A stretch of DNA of 29,295 bases from a virus. The first letter of the stretch is position 1; each line of letters begins with the position of its first letter. Positions 1 to 8,394 of the stretch are shown in pieces. The translations under genes and the position numbers were made by a program. The notes beneath the pieces were generated by a model, which did not search any database, was not told the DNA's origin, and saw only the letters and a program-made list of their open reading frames with translations. The stretch is taken from positions 1-29,295 of IMG/VR virus record IMGVR_UViG_3300035659_000076. One strand, given 5' to 3'.

Positions 1-3000
1 GGGACGGGGGGCGTCCCTTCGCCCAGGTTCGTGAAGCTCCGGACCCGCTGATCGTACATGAACTCGTCCAGGGGGGTACCGCCAGAGTATACCCTGAAGC
101 CGGCATGCCGGTGGGGGACCTTCGTATATAGGTGGTCCGGGGAGGCGTACGCGTTGCCCTGGTTCAGAACCTGGTGGGGAGGGACTCTCCTGTCGGTGAT
201 GGTCATCTTCCCGAGAGAGTACTTGATCGGCCCCCAGACGGTCCTGGACATCTCCACAGGATCGAAACCCCCGAAGGTCACGACCTGGCGGGAGTCAGAA
301 ATCTCCTTCAAGAAGCTCGAAGAGGACGGGGGGAGCTTGAGGGAGTCATAGCTGACGGATATGGAGGCGATGCTCGAGCCGTCCAGGAAGACGGACACGC
401 CGTTGACGGGGTCCCTCACTATCCTGTAGAGGTGCGGAACGGTCCAGTCGACCTGGGTCAGGTAGTAAGAGCTGAGGAGGGACGGATCCCCGCCAGAGTA
501 TATCCCGGCGAACCTCCTGGACGGGGCCAGCGGATCGGACAGCTTGCTGTCCTTGAAGAGGGCCACGGAGCTCCAGTCGGTCACGCTGAGGGCCGTCCTC
601 AGGTCGCCGTTCGCCACCGGCGATCCGCCGGACCCGAACGAGACGGACGGTCCGGAGAACCCCTGGTTCAGCGTGACGTACGAGAACGTCCCGAGGGCGA
701 CGCCGTCGGCCAGGACGACGCAGAGGCCGGCGCCCTTCGACGTGAAGACGTTCAGGGTGTGGGGCTTTCCGTCGTCCCATGCGAACGGGAACACAGCCTT
801 CTGATCGAGGGCTCCCGTCCCAGGGTTGTACGAGAGGACGTTCAGGAAGGGGACCCCGGAGTTGTCCACCGAAGTCTGGACCTCGACGTTCTTGCCCGCA
901 GGGCCCTCGTCGACGTTCAGGACGGAGCCCGCGAAGCGCAGGTTCGTCCCGGACATGACCTGATCGCCGGCGGTGAAGGAGAGGACTCTGAGCCTGGCGT
1001 CCAGCTTCCAGTCGAACGACGGATCGAGGATCGGGGCGGTGAAGAGCGGATCGGACTCCGTATAGGACCTGAAGTCGGACGTGCTCGAGTCCGACACCCT
1101 CATCGTCCTTCCGAACATGGAGGACTGCTGTCCTCCGGACGCGGCCCACGGAGCCACGTCCTCGTCGGGAAGCGACTCGCCGAACCACGAGATCTTCGGC
1201 TCCGGGTTGGAGTCCCGGCCGAAGTACGTGCCGAGGGCGACGCCAAACTTCTCCAGGGCCGTGCCGCCGAGCATGACGAGCTTGGACGACGAGCCGGACT
1301 GCACGTCCGTGAACCTGACCCTCCCCGATCCGTCGTCGGAGGCCAGGGCGAACCCGACCGCCGCATTGATCACCGCCACAACCTGGGCTGCGGTCGTGAC
1401 CGGGGCCGGGAAGACCACCTCGATTGACTGGGAAGAGCCGATAGAGAGGATGGCCGAGTCGAAGGCCGCTATCGGGAACGGCTGCGTGCTCGTCCCGGTG
1501 ACGGTGGCCGGCGACGGCATGTGCTGAAGGAAGACGAGGTGGGTCGAGAACGTCCCGTCGTCGACGAAAAGGCCGGCGCCCTTGTTGTCGAGGCTGAACG
1601 TCCAGTACGAGACGCTGGCGGTGAACTCTATCGCCGACGTGGTCCGGACGGAGAGGATCGGCTCGGACCTCAGGTAGCCCCTATACTCGCCCGTCGTGAG
1701 CCCGAGGGCGTCGACGGTGGACCGGGGGACGCTGGACGTCGAGTCGACGACCAAGTTCGGGCCCGAAAGGATTCTCTCGGTGCCTCCCTGCCCCAGGACG
1801 ACCCACGGCGCGACCGGATCGAGCTCCGGGACAACCACAGCGTCATAGAGGACCGACTTATTGTCGGCTATCTGGTTGTAGTCGGTCGGAATGACGTTCG
1901 CCCTGATGAACGACCAGCCGCTGGTGGACGAAGAACCCCTCCATACGGCCCCGAAGAAAACCTGCTGGGCCGGGTCGATCCGGATGTCCAGGTCGGACGT
2001 CGAAGGGAGGTCCTTGTGCGCCGTCGCGGCCGCGGCCACGACCGATCCGCTGACGTACAGGGAGACGTTCCCGTCCTGGTCCCTGTGGAGCCTGTACGTC
2101 GCGACGACGGTCCAGTCGGCCGCGGAGCTGTTCCAGCTCGAAGCGTCCTCCGGGAAGCCCCTGGAGGTAAGTATCCCGACCTGCCTCACGGGACCTACCA
2201 CGTTCGTGAGGTCGTCCACGTAGTGGACGCCGGAGGCAGTCCTGTGGGCGGCGTACTTGGAGGCGGTCTCGTTGGTCAGGGCGAGTGCTGTCGGAAGGTC
2301 CTTGGCGTCCGGGGAGATCAAGGAGTTGAGGGGGTCCGCCACGACGTGGACGGTCCCGAGGCCCTTCGCGGCGTGCGAGTTGTACAAGGCCTTCATCCTG
2401 TTGGCCAGGACTATGAGGGAAGGGAGGTCCTTGGCGTCCACGACGTCCACGGCGTCCGAGGGGTCGTTCGGAAGGTGAGTACCGGTCAGCATGAGGTGAG
2501 CGCCGTACTTCGCCTTGACCGAGTTCGCGAGGGAGATTCCTGAGGAAAGGTTGTTGGCGTCGGTCTCGATGAACCCGATCAGGGCTGTGCGCGAGCCGTC
2601 CGCCACGCCGAAGCCGACGCCGGTGAACGACCCGTCGATCGTGGCCTCCACGACCCTCGCGCGGAAGGCCGCGGACACGGTGCTCGGGAAGGTGAAGTCC
2701 GCCTTGTGCGTGTAGAACGGCGGGTCCTCCCCGGGGCCGGCATGGAAGTTCGGATCCACAATGGTGAGCTCGGATCCGTCGGGGGCGAGGGAAAAGCTCC
2801 CGGTCCCCTTGAGCGTCCAAGGATCAGAAGAGTTCTCCGGGAGCGTCGTCGGGTCATACCTGATGACTGTCTCGGAGGCCGTGGTCGCGAGAACCTGATA
2901 GGCAACCCTGTTGTTCGGGACGTTCGTGAGGAGAAGGTTAGGATCGTTCAGGGACGCCGTGTACGACCTCTCGAGACCCTTGTACTTCCATCCGGTCGTG

Positions 3001-4067
3001 ACCGGGAGAGAGGGGGACCGGACGGTCCTCGGGTTGGCGGGATCCACGAGCGTGGACCTGACCTTGTACTTGTGTCCCGGGAATCCGGAAAGACCCTTCC
3101 CTCCGGCCTGGTTCAGTGCGAACTCCGGCGAGTTCAGCCTCTCTATCTGCACGGGAGGATCGTCGAGCCAAGAATAGTCGATGGTCACGGAGTCCGTGGA
3201 CGCGGGCCTCGTCGCGAGCACGACCGCACCCATGAGGCCGAACACGGCGTCCACCGGCGCCGGAGAACCGTTGACCCTGACGGTCACGTCGAGCGGGCTG
3301 TCCGCTATCTGCCCGTACCGTGGGTCGCTGAGGGTCCACGGGAACGGGCCCGTCAGCGGCCCGCTGCCCTTCACGACGGAAACGGAAGGGGCTGTAACCC
3401 TGTTCACGACGTCCCGAATGCCGTGATATATCAGGGCGTCCCTGTGGCTCTCGAAGCGGATTCGGAGCTCGTTCGCCAGAAGGACGGCCTCGGGGAACCC
3501 CGAGGCCGTCGGATAGAACACCGTGTTCGCCGTGTCCGGGATGGAGTGGACGGACGGCGCAGGGCCGACCTTGACGATGTGGCTGAGGAAGGCCGTCCTC
3601 AGGAGGTTCAGGAGTATGATGGCTGACGGCAGGTCGACCGAGTCCTCGAACGAGACTGTGTCCAGGATGTCCTGGCTCTCGTGGACCGCCGGGGGCAGGT
3701 CCGCCGTCATGACGTGAGCGTTCACCTTCGCCTTCAGGTCGTTCGCGAGCGCGACTATCTGGGCGACCGTGGGGACGACGTTCGAATAGTCGAAGCTCGC
3801 GCCCTTGAGGACGAGCCTGGTCGAGCTCCTGAAGCCGGACACGAGGAAGGTTCCGTCGTTCCTCCCGTTCGGGGATCCTGATATGGAGATGGTCCTCCCG
3901 ACGGTTGAAGTCCCGAAAGACCCGGTCGGTATGACTATCTCCGTCTCCGACACGACGCGCAGGTTCACGCCGGACAGAAGCGCGACCGGCTTCTTCACGA
4001 TCGGTCCTCTGTTCGTGTACAAGGTCCGGTCGGCGACCGACGGGAGTCCGGAAATCGGTACGGGCAT
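1..4067 (-). CDS. Giant tail fibre/adhesin-like protein with LamG-like domains (3' end cut by window)
   Basis: The reading frame is open from an ATG at 4067 to the left edge, giving at least 1355 residues with no stop, so the C-terminus is missing. Upstream of the ATG is an AGGTAGG-like purine stretch, and the gene begins 26 bases after the previous stop. Residues about 99-225 and 503-626 hold repeats of the form LANxLKxxFNxH...VHxxxD. The rest is beta-rich, with several stretches resembling concanavalin A/LamG folds: near residues 646-678 (LYVSG), 812-836 (GLFVDDG), 1100-1122 (HTLNVFTSKGAGL) and 1205-1230 (HLYRIVRDPVNGVSVFLDG). Such folds are common in phage adhesins that bind surface glycans. 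Its place at the distal end of a W-J-I-fibre order fits a receptor-binding fibre. The fibre role is inferred; the domain calls are from pattern only. Confidence 0.75.
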   Translation of the reverse strand, partial: MPVPISGLPSVADRTLYTNRGPIVKKPVALLSGVNLRVVSETEIVIPTGSFGTSTVGRTISISGSPNGRNDGTFLVSGFRSSTRLVLKGASFDYSNVVPTVAQIVALANDLKAKVNAHVMTADLPPAVHESQDILDTVSFEDSVDLPSAIILLNLLRTAFLSHIVKVGPAPSVHSIPDTANTVFYPTASGFPEAVLLANELRIRFESHRDALIYHGIRDVVNRVTAPSVSVVKGSGPLTGPFPWTLSDPRYGQIADSPLDVTVRVNGSPAPVDAVFGLMGAVVLATRPASTDSVTIDYSWLDDPPVQIERLNSPEFALNQAGGKGLSGFPGHKYKVRSTLVDPANPRTVRSPSLPVTTGWKYKGLERSYTASLNDPNLLLTNVPNNRVAYQVLATTASETVIRYDPTTLPENSSDPWTLKGTGSFSLAPDGSELTIVDPNFHAGPGEDPPFYTHKADFTFPSTVSAAFRARVVEATIDGSFTGVGFGVADGSRTALIGFIETDANNLSSGISLANSVKAKYGAHLMLTGTHLPNDPSDAVDVVDAKDLPSLIVLANRMKALYNSHAAKGLGTVHVVADPLNSLISPDAKDLPTALALTNETASKYAAHRTASGVHYVDDLTNVVGPVRQVGILTSRGFPEDASSWNSSAADWTVVATYRLHRDQDGNVSLYVSGSVVAAAATAHKDLPSTSDLDIRIDPAQQVFFGAVWRGSSSTSGWSFIRANVIPTDYNQIADNKSVLYDAVVVPELDPVAPWVVLGQGGTERILSGPNLVVDSTSSVPRSTVDALGLTTGEYRGYLRSEPILSVRTTSAIEFTASVSYWTFSLDNKGAGLFVDDGTFSTHLVFLQHMPSPATVTGTSTQPFPIAAFDSAILSIGSSQSIEVVFPAPVTTAAQVVAVINAAVGFALASDDGSGRVRFTDVQSGSSSKLVMLGGTALEKFGVALGTYFGRDSNPEPKISWFGESLPDEDVAPWAASGGQQSSMFGRTMRVSDSSTSDFRSYTESDPLFTAPILDPSFDWKLDARLRVLSFTAGDQVMSGTNLRFAGSVLNVDEGPAGKNVEVQTSVDNSGVPFLNVLSYNPGTGALDQKAVFPFAWDDGKPHTLNVFTSKGAGLCVVLADGVALGTFSYVTLNQGFSGPSVSFGSGGSPVANGDLRTALSVTDWSSVALFKDSKLSDPLAPSRRFAGIYSGGDPSLLSSYYLTQVDWTVPHLYRIVRDPVNGVSVFLDGSSIASISVSYDSLKLPPSSSSFLKEISDSRQVVTFGGFDPVEMSRTVWGPIKYSLGKMTITDRRVPPHQVLNQGNAYASPDHLYTKVPHRHAGFRVYSGGTPLDEFMYDQRVRSFTNLGEGTPPV
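2190..2560 (-). repeat. His-containing helical protein repeats, three copies (cluster B of the distal fibre gene)
   Basis: Three tandem coding repeats of about 35-45 residues occupy residues about 503-626. Each has a helix-like segment such as LANSVKAKYGAH, LANRMKALYNSH or LTNETASKYAAH, followed after 6-12 residues by a second His and an Asp (VHVVADPLN, VHYVDDLTN). Copies are joined by AxDLP linkers. They match the repeats in the neighbouring gene. Confidence 0.8.
3390..3772 (-). repeat. His-containing helical protein repeats, three copies (cluster A of the distal fibre gene)
   Basis: Three tandem copies lie near the N-terminus, residues about 99-225. Core segments are LANDLKAKVNAH, LLNLLRTAFLSH and LANELRIRFESH, each followed by a second His (AVHESQD, SVHSIPDTAN, YHGIRDVVN). 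Linkers include SVDLPS. The match to the other clusters is direct from the translation. Confidence 0.8.
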
Positions 4068-4093
4068 GCCTACCTATCGTAGAAAAGACGGAT

Positions 4094-7000
4094 TCAGGGG
4101 AAGTCGCTGGGCCTCACGGACACAAGGAGGGGTCCGGGGGTGCTGGACACTACCTCCACGAAATACTGGCCGGAGATGACCGTTGTGAACGGCATGGTGA
4201 ACAGGCCGGCCCCGCTCCCGAAGGCGACGCCCGGACCTGTGCGCGACCCGGACGTGACCCATACGAAGACGTACCCGGGGACGGAAGGCGCCCACGACGG
4301 AGTCTCCACGGTCACGTGGAGGTATGTCGCCACGGAGTCGGCCGTGAAGAACATGTGGGCGGCGTACCCGCCTGGCATGTTGTCGGAAGCCGTCCCGGTC
4401 CCGACCGCCAACCCGACAGTAGCCTCCATCAGGGTCGGGACCGGAGGCTCCGACCGGGACGGGAAGTCCACCGTGATGGTCGGGGTGTCCAGAGCGTTCT
4501 GGACGGTGACCTCGACGATATATCTGCCGCGGGTGAAGTTGTGCAGGACCTGGTTGAATGACGGACTGGCGGGGGTCGAGGCCAGGAGGTTCATTTCCTG
4601 GTCGTACAGGTATGTCTCGATCGGTAGTGCGGACGGGAAGGCCAGGATGGCGGCCACGTGGTCGTCATAAGAGTCGACGGAGAAATAGGCCGCAGGGCGT
4701 CCGTCCCCGTAATGGATGGAACTGTAGCCACCAGGACCGATCGAGAACGGCCCGACAGCGAACACGTTCGGAATAATGGGTATGAGGAACTCAGGCGGGA
4801 TGAACCTCCCGACACGGTTCCCGAACTTGTCGTGCATCCCTGCGGCGTCGGCCGAATACGGGGATGGCGACATGTTGTTGATGACGGTGGAGAGGGCGTC
4901 CGGTCCGGACCAAGACGAACGGCCGACGTTAACCGAAGGGGAGAACGATAGATCGCCCGGCCCTGGGTTCGACTGGATCATGGGCTTCGAGAAGAACCAT
5001 CGGACGGAGTCCGGCAGGAGCCTCATGCCGGACGGCGTATGGGCGACGCCGGACTTCGGGACGGCCGACGCGAGGTAAGGGGAGTACGACTTTCCGTGGA
5101 ACGAAAGACGGGACTCGGACACCCTCCTCACGTTCCCGTTCCTGACGTCCCTGAAGAAACCCTTGTTCTCCATTCGAAGGACGTACCTCTCACCTTCCTT
5201 GAACCCCTCCGCCCCGACGTCCACGGTGTCGTAGAGGGAGTGAGACGCATAGATCGCCCCGGCCGAGAGGTGTATTCCGGTATTGACGTTGTGTACGCCG
5301 AAGATCTCGGACATGGTCGACGCCAGTGAAACGGCGGAGCCGAAGTCCGAAGCGTAGGGGGTCAGGACGGGGTTCGGGTCCGGGCCGACGTGAAAAGACG
5401 TCGAGACCGAATGCTCGTCATACACGTCCCTCAGCCTGTTCAGCGCGGCGATAACGCTGGGGAGGCTCTCCGAGGGGAACTCGGAGTCCAGAAGGTAGTT
5501 CACGGTGTCCTGAACCTTGTGGCCGGCCCCGTTCGGGGGCTGGTTGTGCCACCTGTAGGCCTCCATCAGGTCGGTCGTGAGAAGGAACAAAGACCTGAGC
5601 GAAGGGACGAGGGAGACGGATGAGACCGGGATCCTCGAGCCCGACGGATCCGTCACGCTCAGCTTCGTGAGGTCCGGATAGTCCAGGCCCTTGTCGAACC
5701 GCGCAAAAAGGTGGTCCGGGGCCGTCTGGGCGGTTATGAGGACCGGCGGGGCGAACCCGGGGCTGGCTACAATGACGTCGAAGAACGAAGTGACGGAGGA
5801 CAAGTCCTCGGTCCGTACGCTGGCGCTCACCTGGTAGGAAGGGACGCTGCTGTCCGCGCCAATCTCGAGCTGAGCGAAGTACGTAAGGCTGTCGACGGGA
5901 GGGAATGAGGAGGCGGCGGACGCCCTGTTCCGGACGATGAACGGATAGGGGATGGGGAAGAAAAGAGGAAGGTGCCCGGGATACTGGGCCCTGAGTACGA
6001 GGCACGCGTTCTGGGCGTCCAGGATGGTCGTGTGGTAAGACGGGACGACCGCGGACGTATGGGCCGTGTCCGGGTACAGGTGGGTGAACTTGTCCAAACC
6101 GTGGGCCACGAACTTCGACTGAGCCTCCTCGACGAAGCGCATGGCGTCCTTCAGGGTCACCGTCCCGAGAGGGAGGAGGAGCTTTCCGGAATACGGTGCC
6201 GACGGGTTGTTCGACAGGTCAGCGACGACGTGATAGTCGGTGCTCACCTCGTGGTTCAGGACCTTGGACCGGAGCTCATCCGCGAGGACGGACGCGGTGA
6301 CGGCGTCGACGGCGTCCGACAGGACGACGGGGAAGTCGACGTCCGGGGACACGTGGACGCCGAGGGCCGTCCGGTGGGTGTCGAACTTGAGCTTCAGGTC
6401 GTTAAGCACGACGATGGCCTCCTCCAGGGTCGAAGGCCCCGGACTGAGGACCTCGTCGGCCGGATCGGCCACGAGGTGGAAGGCGGGCGAGCCCGCATGG
6501 GCGTTGAACCTGGACTTCAGGTCGGCGGCCAGGGCTATGACGGCCGTCTCGTCGGGGGCCGCCACGTACTTCGGATGAAGGAGCTGGCTTGCGACATGGG
6601 CGTTGAAGGACGACTGGAAGGCGGTGCAGAAAGTCAGAAGGTCGAAGAGGACCGGGAACGGGGAGGGGAGCGACACGAAATCGCCGACCGGATGGAACCC
6701 TTGCTGTTTTACGAGCCACTTCGACGTGTCCAGTACGTCCGGACCGAGCATCGGCCTGTTGAAGAAGACGTTCACGAGGGCCCTCCCGGGGCCGCGCGGA
6801 TCGTCCGAAAGGCTGTCGACGTACGCCCTCGTCACGTGAGCGCTGAACACGGACCCGAAGTAGTACGGGAGCGGCGGCGGATCCGCGACGGTCAGGTCCA
6901 CGATCTCGTTGGAGACGTTGTAGGACGCATCCCTCACGCCGCGGAACGACACGGCCGGCGGCCCGTACAGGAACGGGAAACCGGACAGGGAGAAGCGAAC

Positions 7001-7579
7001 GTTATTCTCCGGGATCGACGGGTCCCACGGGACGGAAGTGAGATACGACTGCTCGTATCCGGCCGGGGAGTCGGCCGGCAGGTCGACCGCCGCCAGGATC
7101 CCGGACGCCGCGGTCGTGTACGGCCCGACGGGCCTGTCGAACACGACGTCCACGAAGCCCTGACCGGCGAGGAACGCGTCGACCGCCTGGGGAGGGTCGG
7201 GCACCGAGGCGGTGAACTGGTGTCCGGATACGGAGTTCTCCCCATAATAGCTGAAGACGCCCTCGGCGGCCAGGACGTACTGGTTCGGATACGTGAGGGC
7301 CGATCCAAGGGTCAGGGACACGGACATCCTGTCAGAGTCGTCGAACGACGCCGACGTTATCGTCGGGACGTACGACGGGGGTCCGGGGAGGGACGAAATC
7401 GAGTACGACCCGGGGGACAGGGCGGAGTCGTCCACCGGGTTGGAGAAGAAGACTCTGACGGACCTTCGGCCGACGACAGCCGCCGACATCGTGAAGGACG
7501 GGCTCGGGACGTTCGTCGGAGTGAAGGTGAGACGGCCGAGGACGAGGTCCGACTGGGACGAGTTCGGGACGTACGTCAT
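4094..7579 (-). CDS. Giant fibre/adhesin-like protein with Ig-like domains and His-repeat modules (1161 aa)
   Basis: The protein starts at an ATG two bases after the TAG of the gpI-like gene, with a GGGGA stretch upstream. Residues about 30-300 resemble tandem bacterial Ig-like (Big_5/SwmB-type) domains: VRVFFSNPVDDSALSPGSY, VDVVFDRPV and VNVFFNRPM recur in the position where such domains have V.V.F..PV. Residues about 309-541 and 662-788 hold the LxxDLKxxFNAH...HxxxD repeats also seen in the next gene. The C-terminal 250 residues include two beta domains ending in similar strands (RYIVEVTVQN, QYFVEVVSS), like pre-peptidase-type jelly-rolls. By position this is the P2 gpH-like slot, so a fibre or fibre connector is likely. 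No enzyme motif was seen. Confidence 0.8.
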   Translation of the reverse strand: MTYVPNSSQSDLVLGRLTFTPTNVPSPSFTMSAAVVGRRSVRVFFSNPVDDSALSPGSYSISSLPGPPSYVPTITSASFDDSDRMSVSLTLGSALTYPNQYVLAAEGVFSYYGENSVSGHQFTASVPDPPQAVDAFLAGQGFVDVVFDRPVGPYTTAASGILAAVDLPADSPAGYEQSYLTSVPWDPSIPENNVRFSLSGFPFLYGPPAVSFRGVRDASYNVSNEIVDLTVADPPPLPYYFGSVFSAHVTRAYVDSLSDDPRGPGRALVNVFFNRPMLGPDVLDTSKWLVKQQGFHPVGDFVSLPSPFPVLFDLLTFCTAFQSSFNAHVASQLLHPKYVAAPDETAVIALAADLKSRFNAHAGSPAFHLVADPADEVLSPGPSTLEEAIVVLNDLKLKFDTHRTALGVHVSPDVDFPVVLSDAVDAVTASVLADELRSKVLNHEVSTDYHVVADLSNNPSAPYSGKLLLPLGTVTLKDAMRFVEEAQSKFVAHGLDKFTHLYPDTAHTSAVVPSYHTTILDAQNACLVLRAQYPGHLPLFFPIPYPFIVRNRASAASSFPPVDSLTYFAQLEIGADSSVPSYQVSASVRTEDLSSVTSFFDVIVASPGFAPPVLITAQTAPDHLFARFDKGLDYPDLTKLSVTDPSGSRIPVSSVSLVPSLRSLFLLTTDLMEAYRWHNQPPNGAGHKVQDTVNYLLDSEFPSESLPSVIAALNRLRDVYDEHSVSTSFHVGPDPNPVLTPYASDFGSAVSLASTMSEIFGVHNVNTGIHLSAGAIYASHSLYDTVDVGAEGFKEGERYVLRMENKGFFRDVRNGNVRRVSESRLSFHGKSYSPYLASAVPKSGVAHTPSGMRLLPDSVRWFFSKPMIQSNPGPGDLSFSPSVNVGRSSWSGPDALSTVINNMSPSPYSADAAGMHDKFGNRVGRFIPPEFLIPIIPNVFAVGPFSIGPGGYSSIHYGDGRPAAYFSVDSYDDHVAAILAFPSALPIETYLYDQEMNLLASTPASPSFNQVLHNFTRGRYIVEVTVQNALDTPTITVDFPSRSEPPVPTLMEATVGLAVGTGTASDNMPGGYAAHMFFTADSVATYLHVTVETPSWAPSVPGYVFVWVTSGSRTGPGVAFGSGAGLFTMPFTTVISGQYFVEVVSSTPGPLLVSVRPSDFP
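5215..5593 (-). repeat. His-containing helical protein repeats, three copies (cluster B of the proximal fibre gene)
   Basis: Residues about 662-788 hold three copies: LLTTDLMEAYRWHNQ with GHKVQD; AALNRLRDVYDEH with FHVGPDPNPV; and LASTMSEIFGVH with IHLSAG. They are more divergent than cluster A, but the spacing of helix, first His and second His is kept. Confidence 0.7.
5955..6651 (-). repeat. His-containing helical protein repeats, about five copies (cluster A of the proximal fibre gene)
   Basis: Residues about 309-541 hold about five recognisable copies plus one degenerate one. Cores are AFQSSFNAH, LAADLKSRFNAH, VLNDLKLKFDTH, LADELRSKVLNH and VEEAQSKFVAH. Each is followed by a second His and usually an acidic residue (FHLVADPAD, VHVSPDVD, YHVVADLSN, THLYPDTAH). 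Confidence 0.8.
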
Positions 7580-7581
7580 GG

Positions 7582-8394
7582 CTAAAAGTCCCCGCTGTGA
7601 TCCTCAGAGATCACGTTCGACGATCTCCTGAATCCGTCCTGGTCAACGCCGTAGATTCCGGTGAAGAACTTCCTGAAGTCCTCGTAGCCATAGTTGGCCA
7701 GGTCGAAGGTGAAGGAGTCGACGACCTTGTTCGGGTTCGTCTTCGTCTGCTGTCCCCTGTAGGCATCCTGAAGGACGTACTTGATCCTGTAGAGGGTGTG
7801 GGCCGGACGAATGATGTTCAGGAGGATCCTCATGTTCTTGTCCGCGAGGAACACGTCCACGCTTCCGGGACTGGAGAGGATGACCTCGACGTCGAACCCG
7901 AACTCGTCCGATATGTCAAGGCCGGATCCGGCCTTGCGGGCCTCGAGGAAGGCCTCCCTGACCGTGACGGTTCCGCCGGTGATAATCTCGGCGGCCTTCT
8001 TGACGGAGTCCGGGACGCTCCCCTTGAAGTACAGGGAGATGACCTGCTGAAGGAAGACCCGGAAGTCGACGTCGGTCTTCTGGAGATCCGGAATCCCGTC
8101 GGTCTGCGGGTTCGGAAAGACGACGGATGTGACCACCTGGTACAGGAACTCCGTCCTGGTGGCGACGTAGTATGTGTCGTTCTGGATGTCGCCCAGCGAC
8201 ATCCTTATTCTCGAGAGCGCGATCGCCATGGCCTTGAGCTCTCTGGCGTAGTTCGGACCGTCGATGGTGGACTGCCAGTAGGACGACAGGAGCCTGAGGA
8301 GGATGCGGAACTCCTCGTCGGCGGCGACAAGCAGCCTGCTCTCGTACTCCTCGCCGCTATCGTCCGAGTTCTGGTTGATCCTTACGATAGCCAT
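7582..8394 (-). CDS. P2 gpI-like baseplate/tail protein (270 aa)
   Basis: I chose the ATG at 8394 because it overlaps the TGA of the J gene in a TGATG junction. The longer upstream extension of this frame is antisense-like sequence inside J. The protein is mostly helical near the N-terminus, with a mixed C-terminal half. Residues about 193-210 read RPAHTLYRIKYVLQD, which resembles the RPAHT-type stretch I associate with phage tail proteins encoded just after baseplate J. In P2-like phages gpI follows gpJ and joins the wedge to the tail fibre, and the next gene here is a giant fibre-like protein, as expected. At 270 residues it is longer than P2 gpI (about 176). The call rests mainly on synteny. 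Confidence 0.65.
   Translation of the reverse strand: MAIVRINQNSDDSGEEYESRLLVAADEEFRILLRLLSSYWQSTIDGPNYARELKAMAIALSRIRMSLGDIQNDTYYVATRTEFLYQVVTSVVFPNPQTDGIPDLQKTDVDFRVFLQQVISLYFKGSVPDSVKKAAEIITGGTVTVREAFLEARKAGSGLDISDEFGFDVEVILSSPGSVDVFLADKNMRILLNIIRPAHTLYRIKYVLQDAYRGQQTKTNPNKVVDSFTFDLANYGYEDFRKFFTGIYGVDQDGFRRSSNVISEDHSGDF

Noticed and set aside
1-7579. Diversity-generating retroelement acting on the fibre genes
   Set aside because: No reverse transcriptase or template/variable repeat pair is visible. The protein repeats are diverged and not near-identical DNA.
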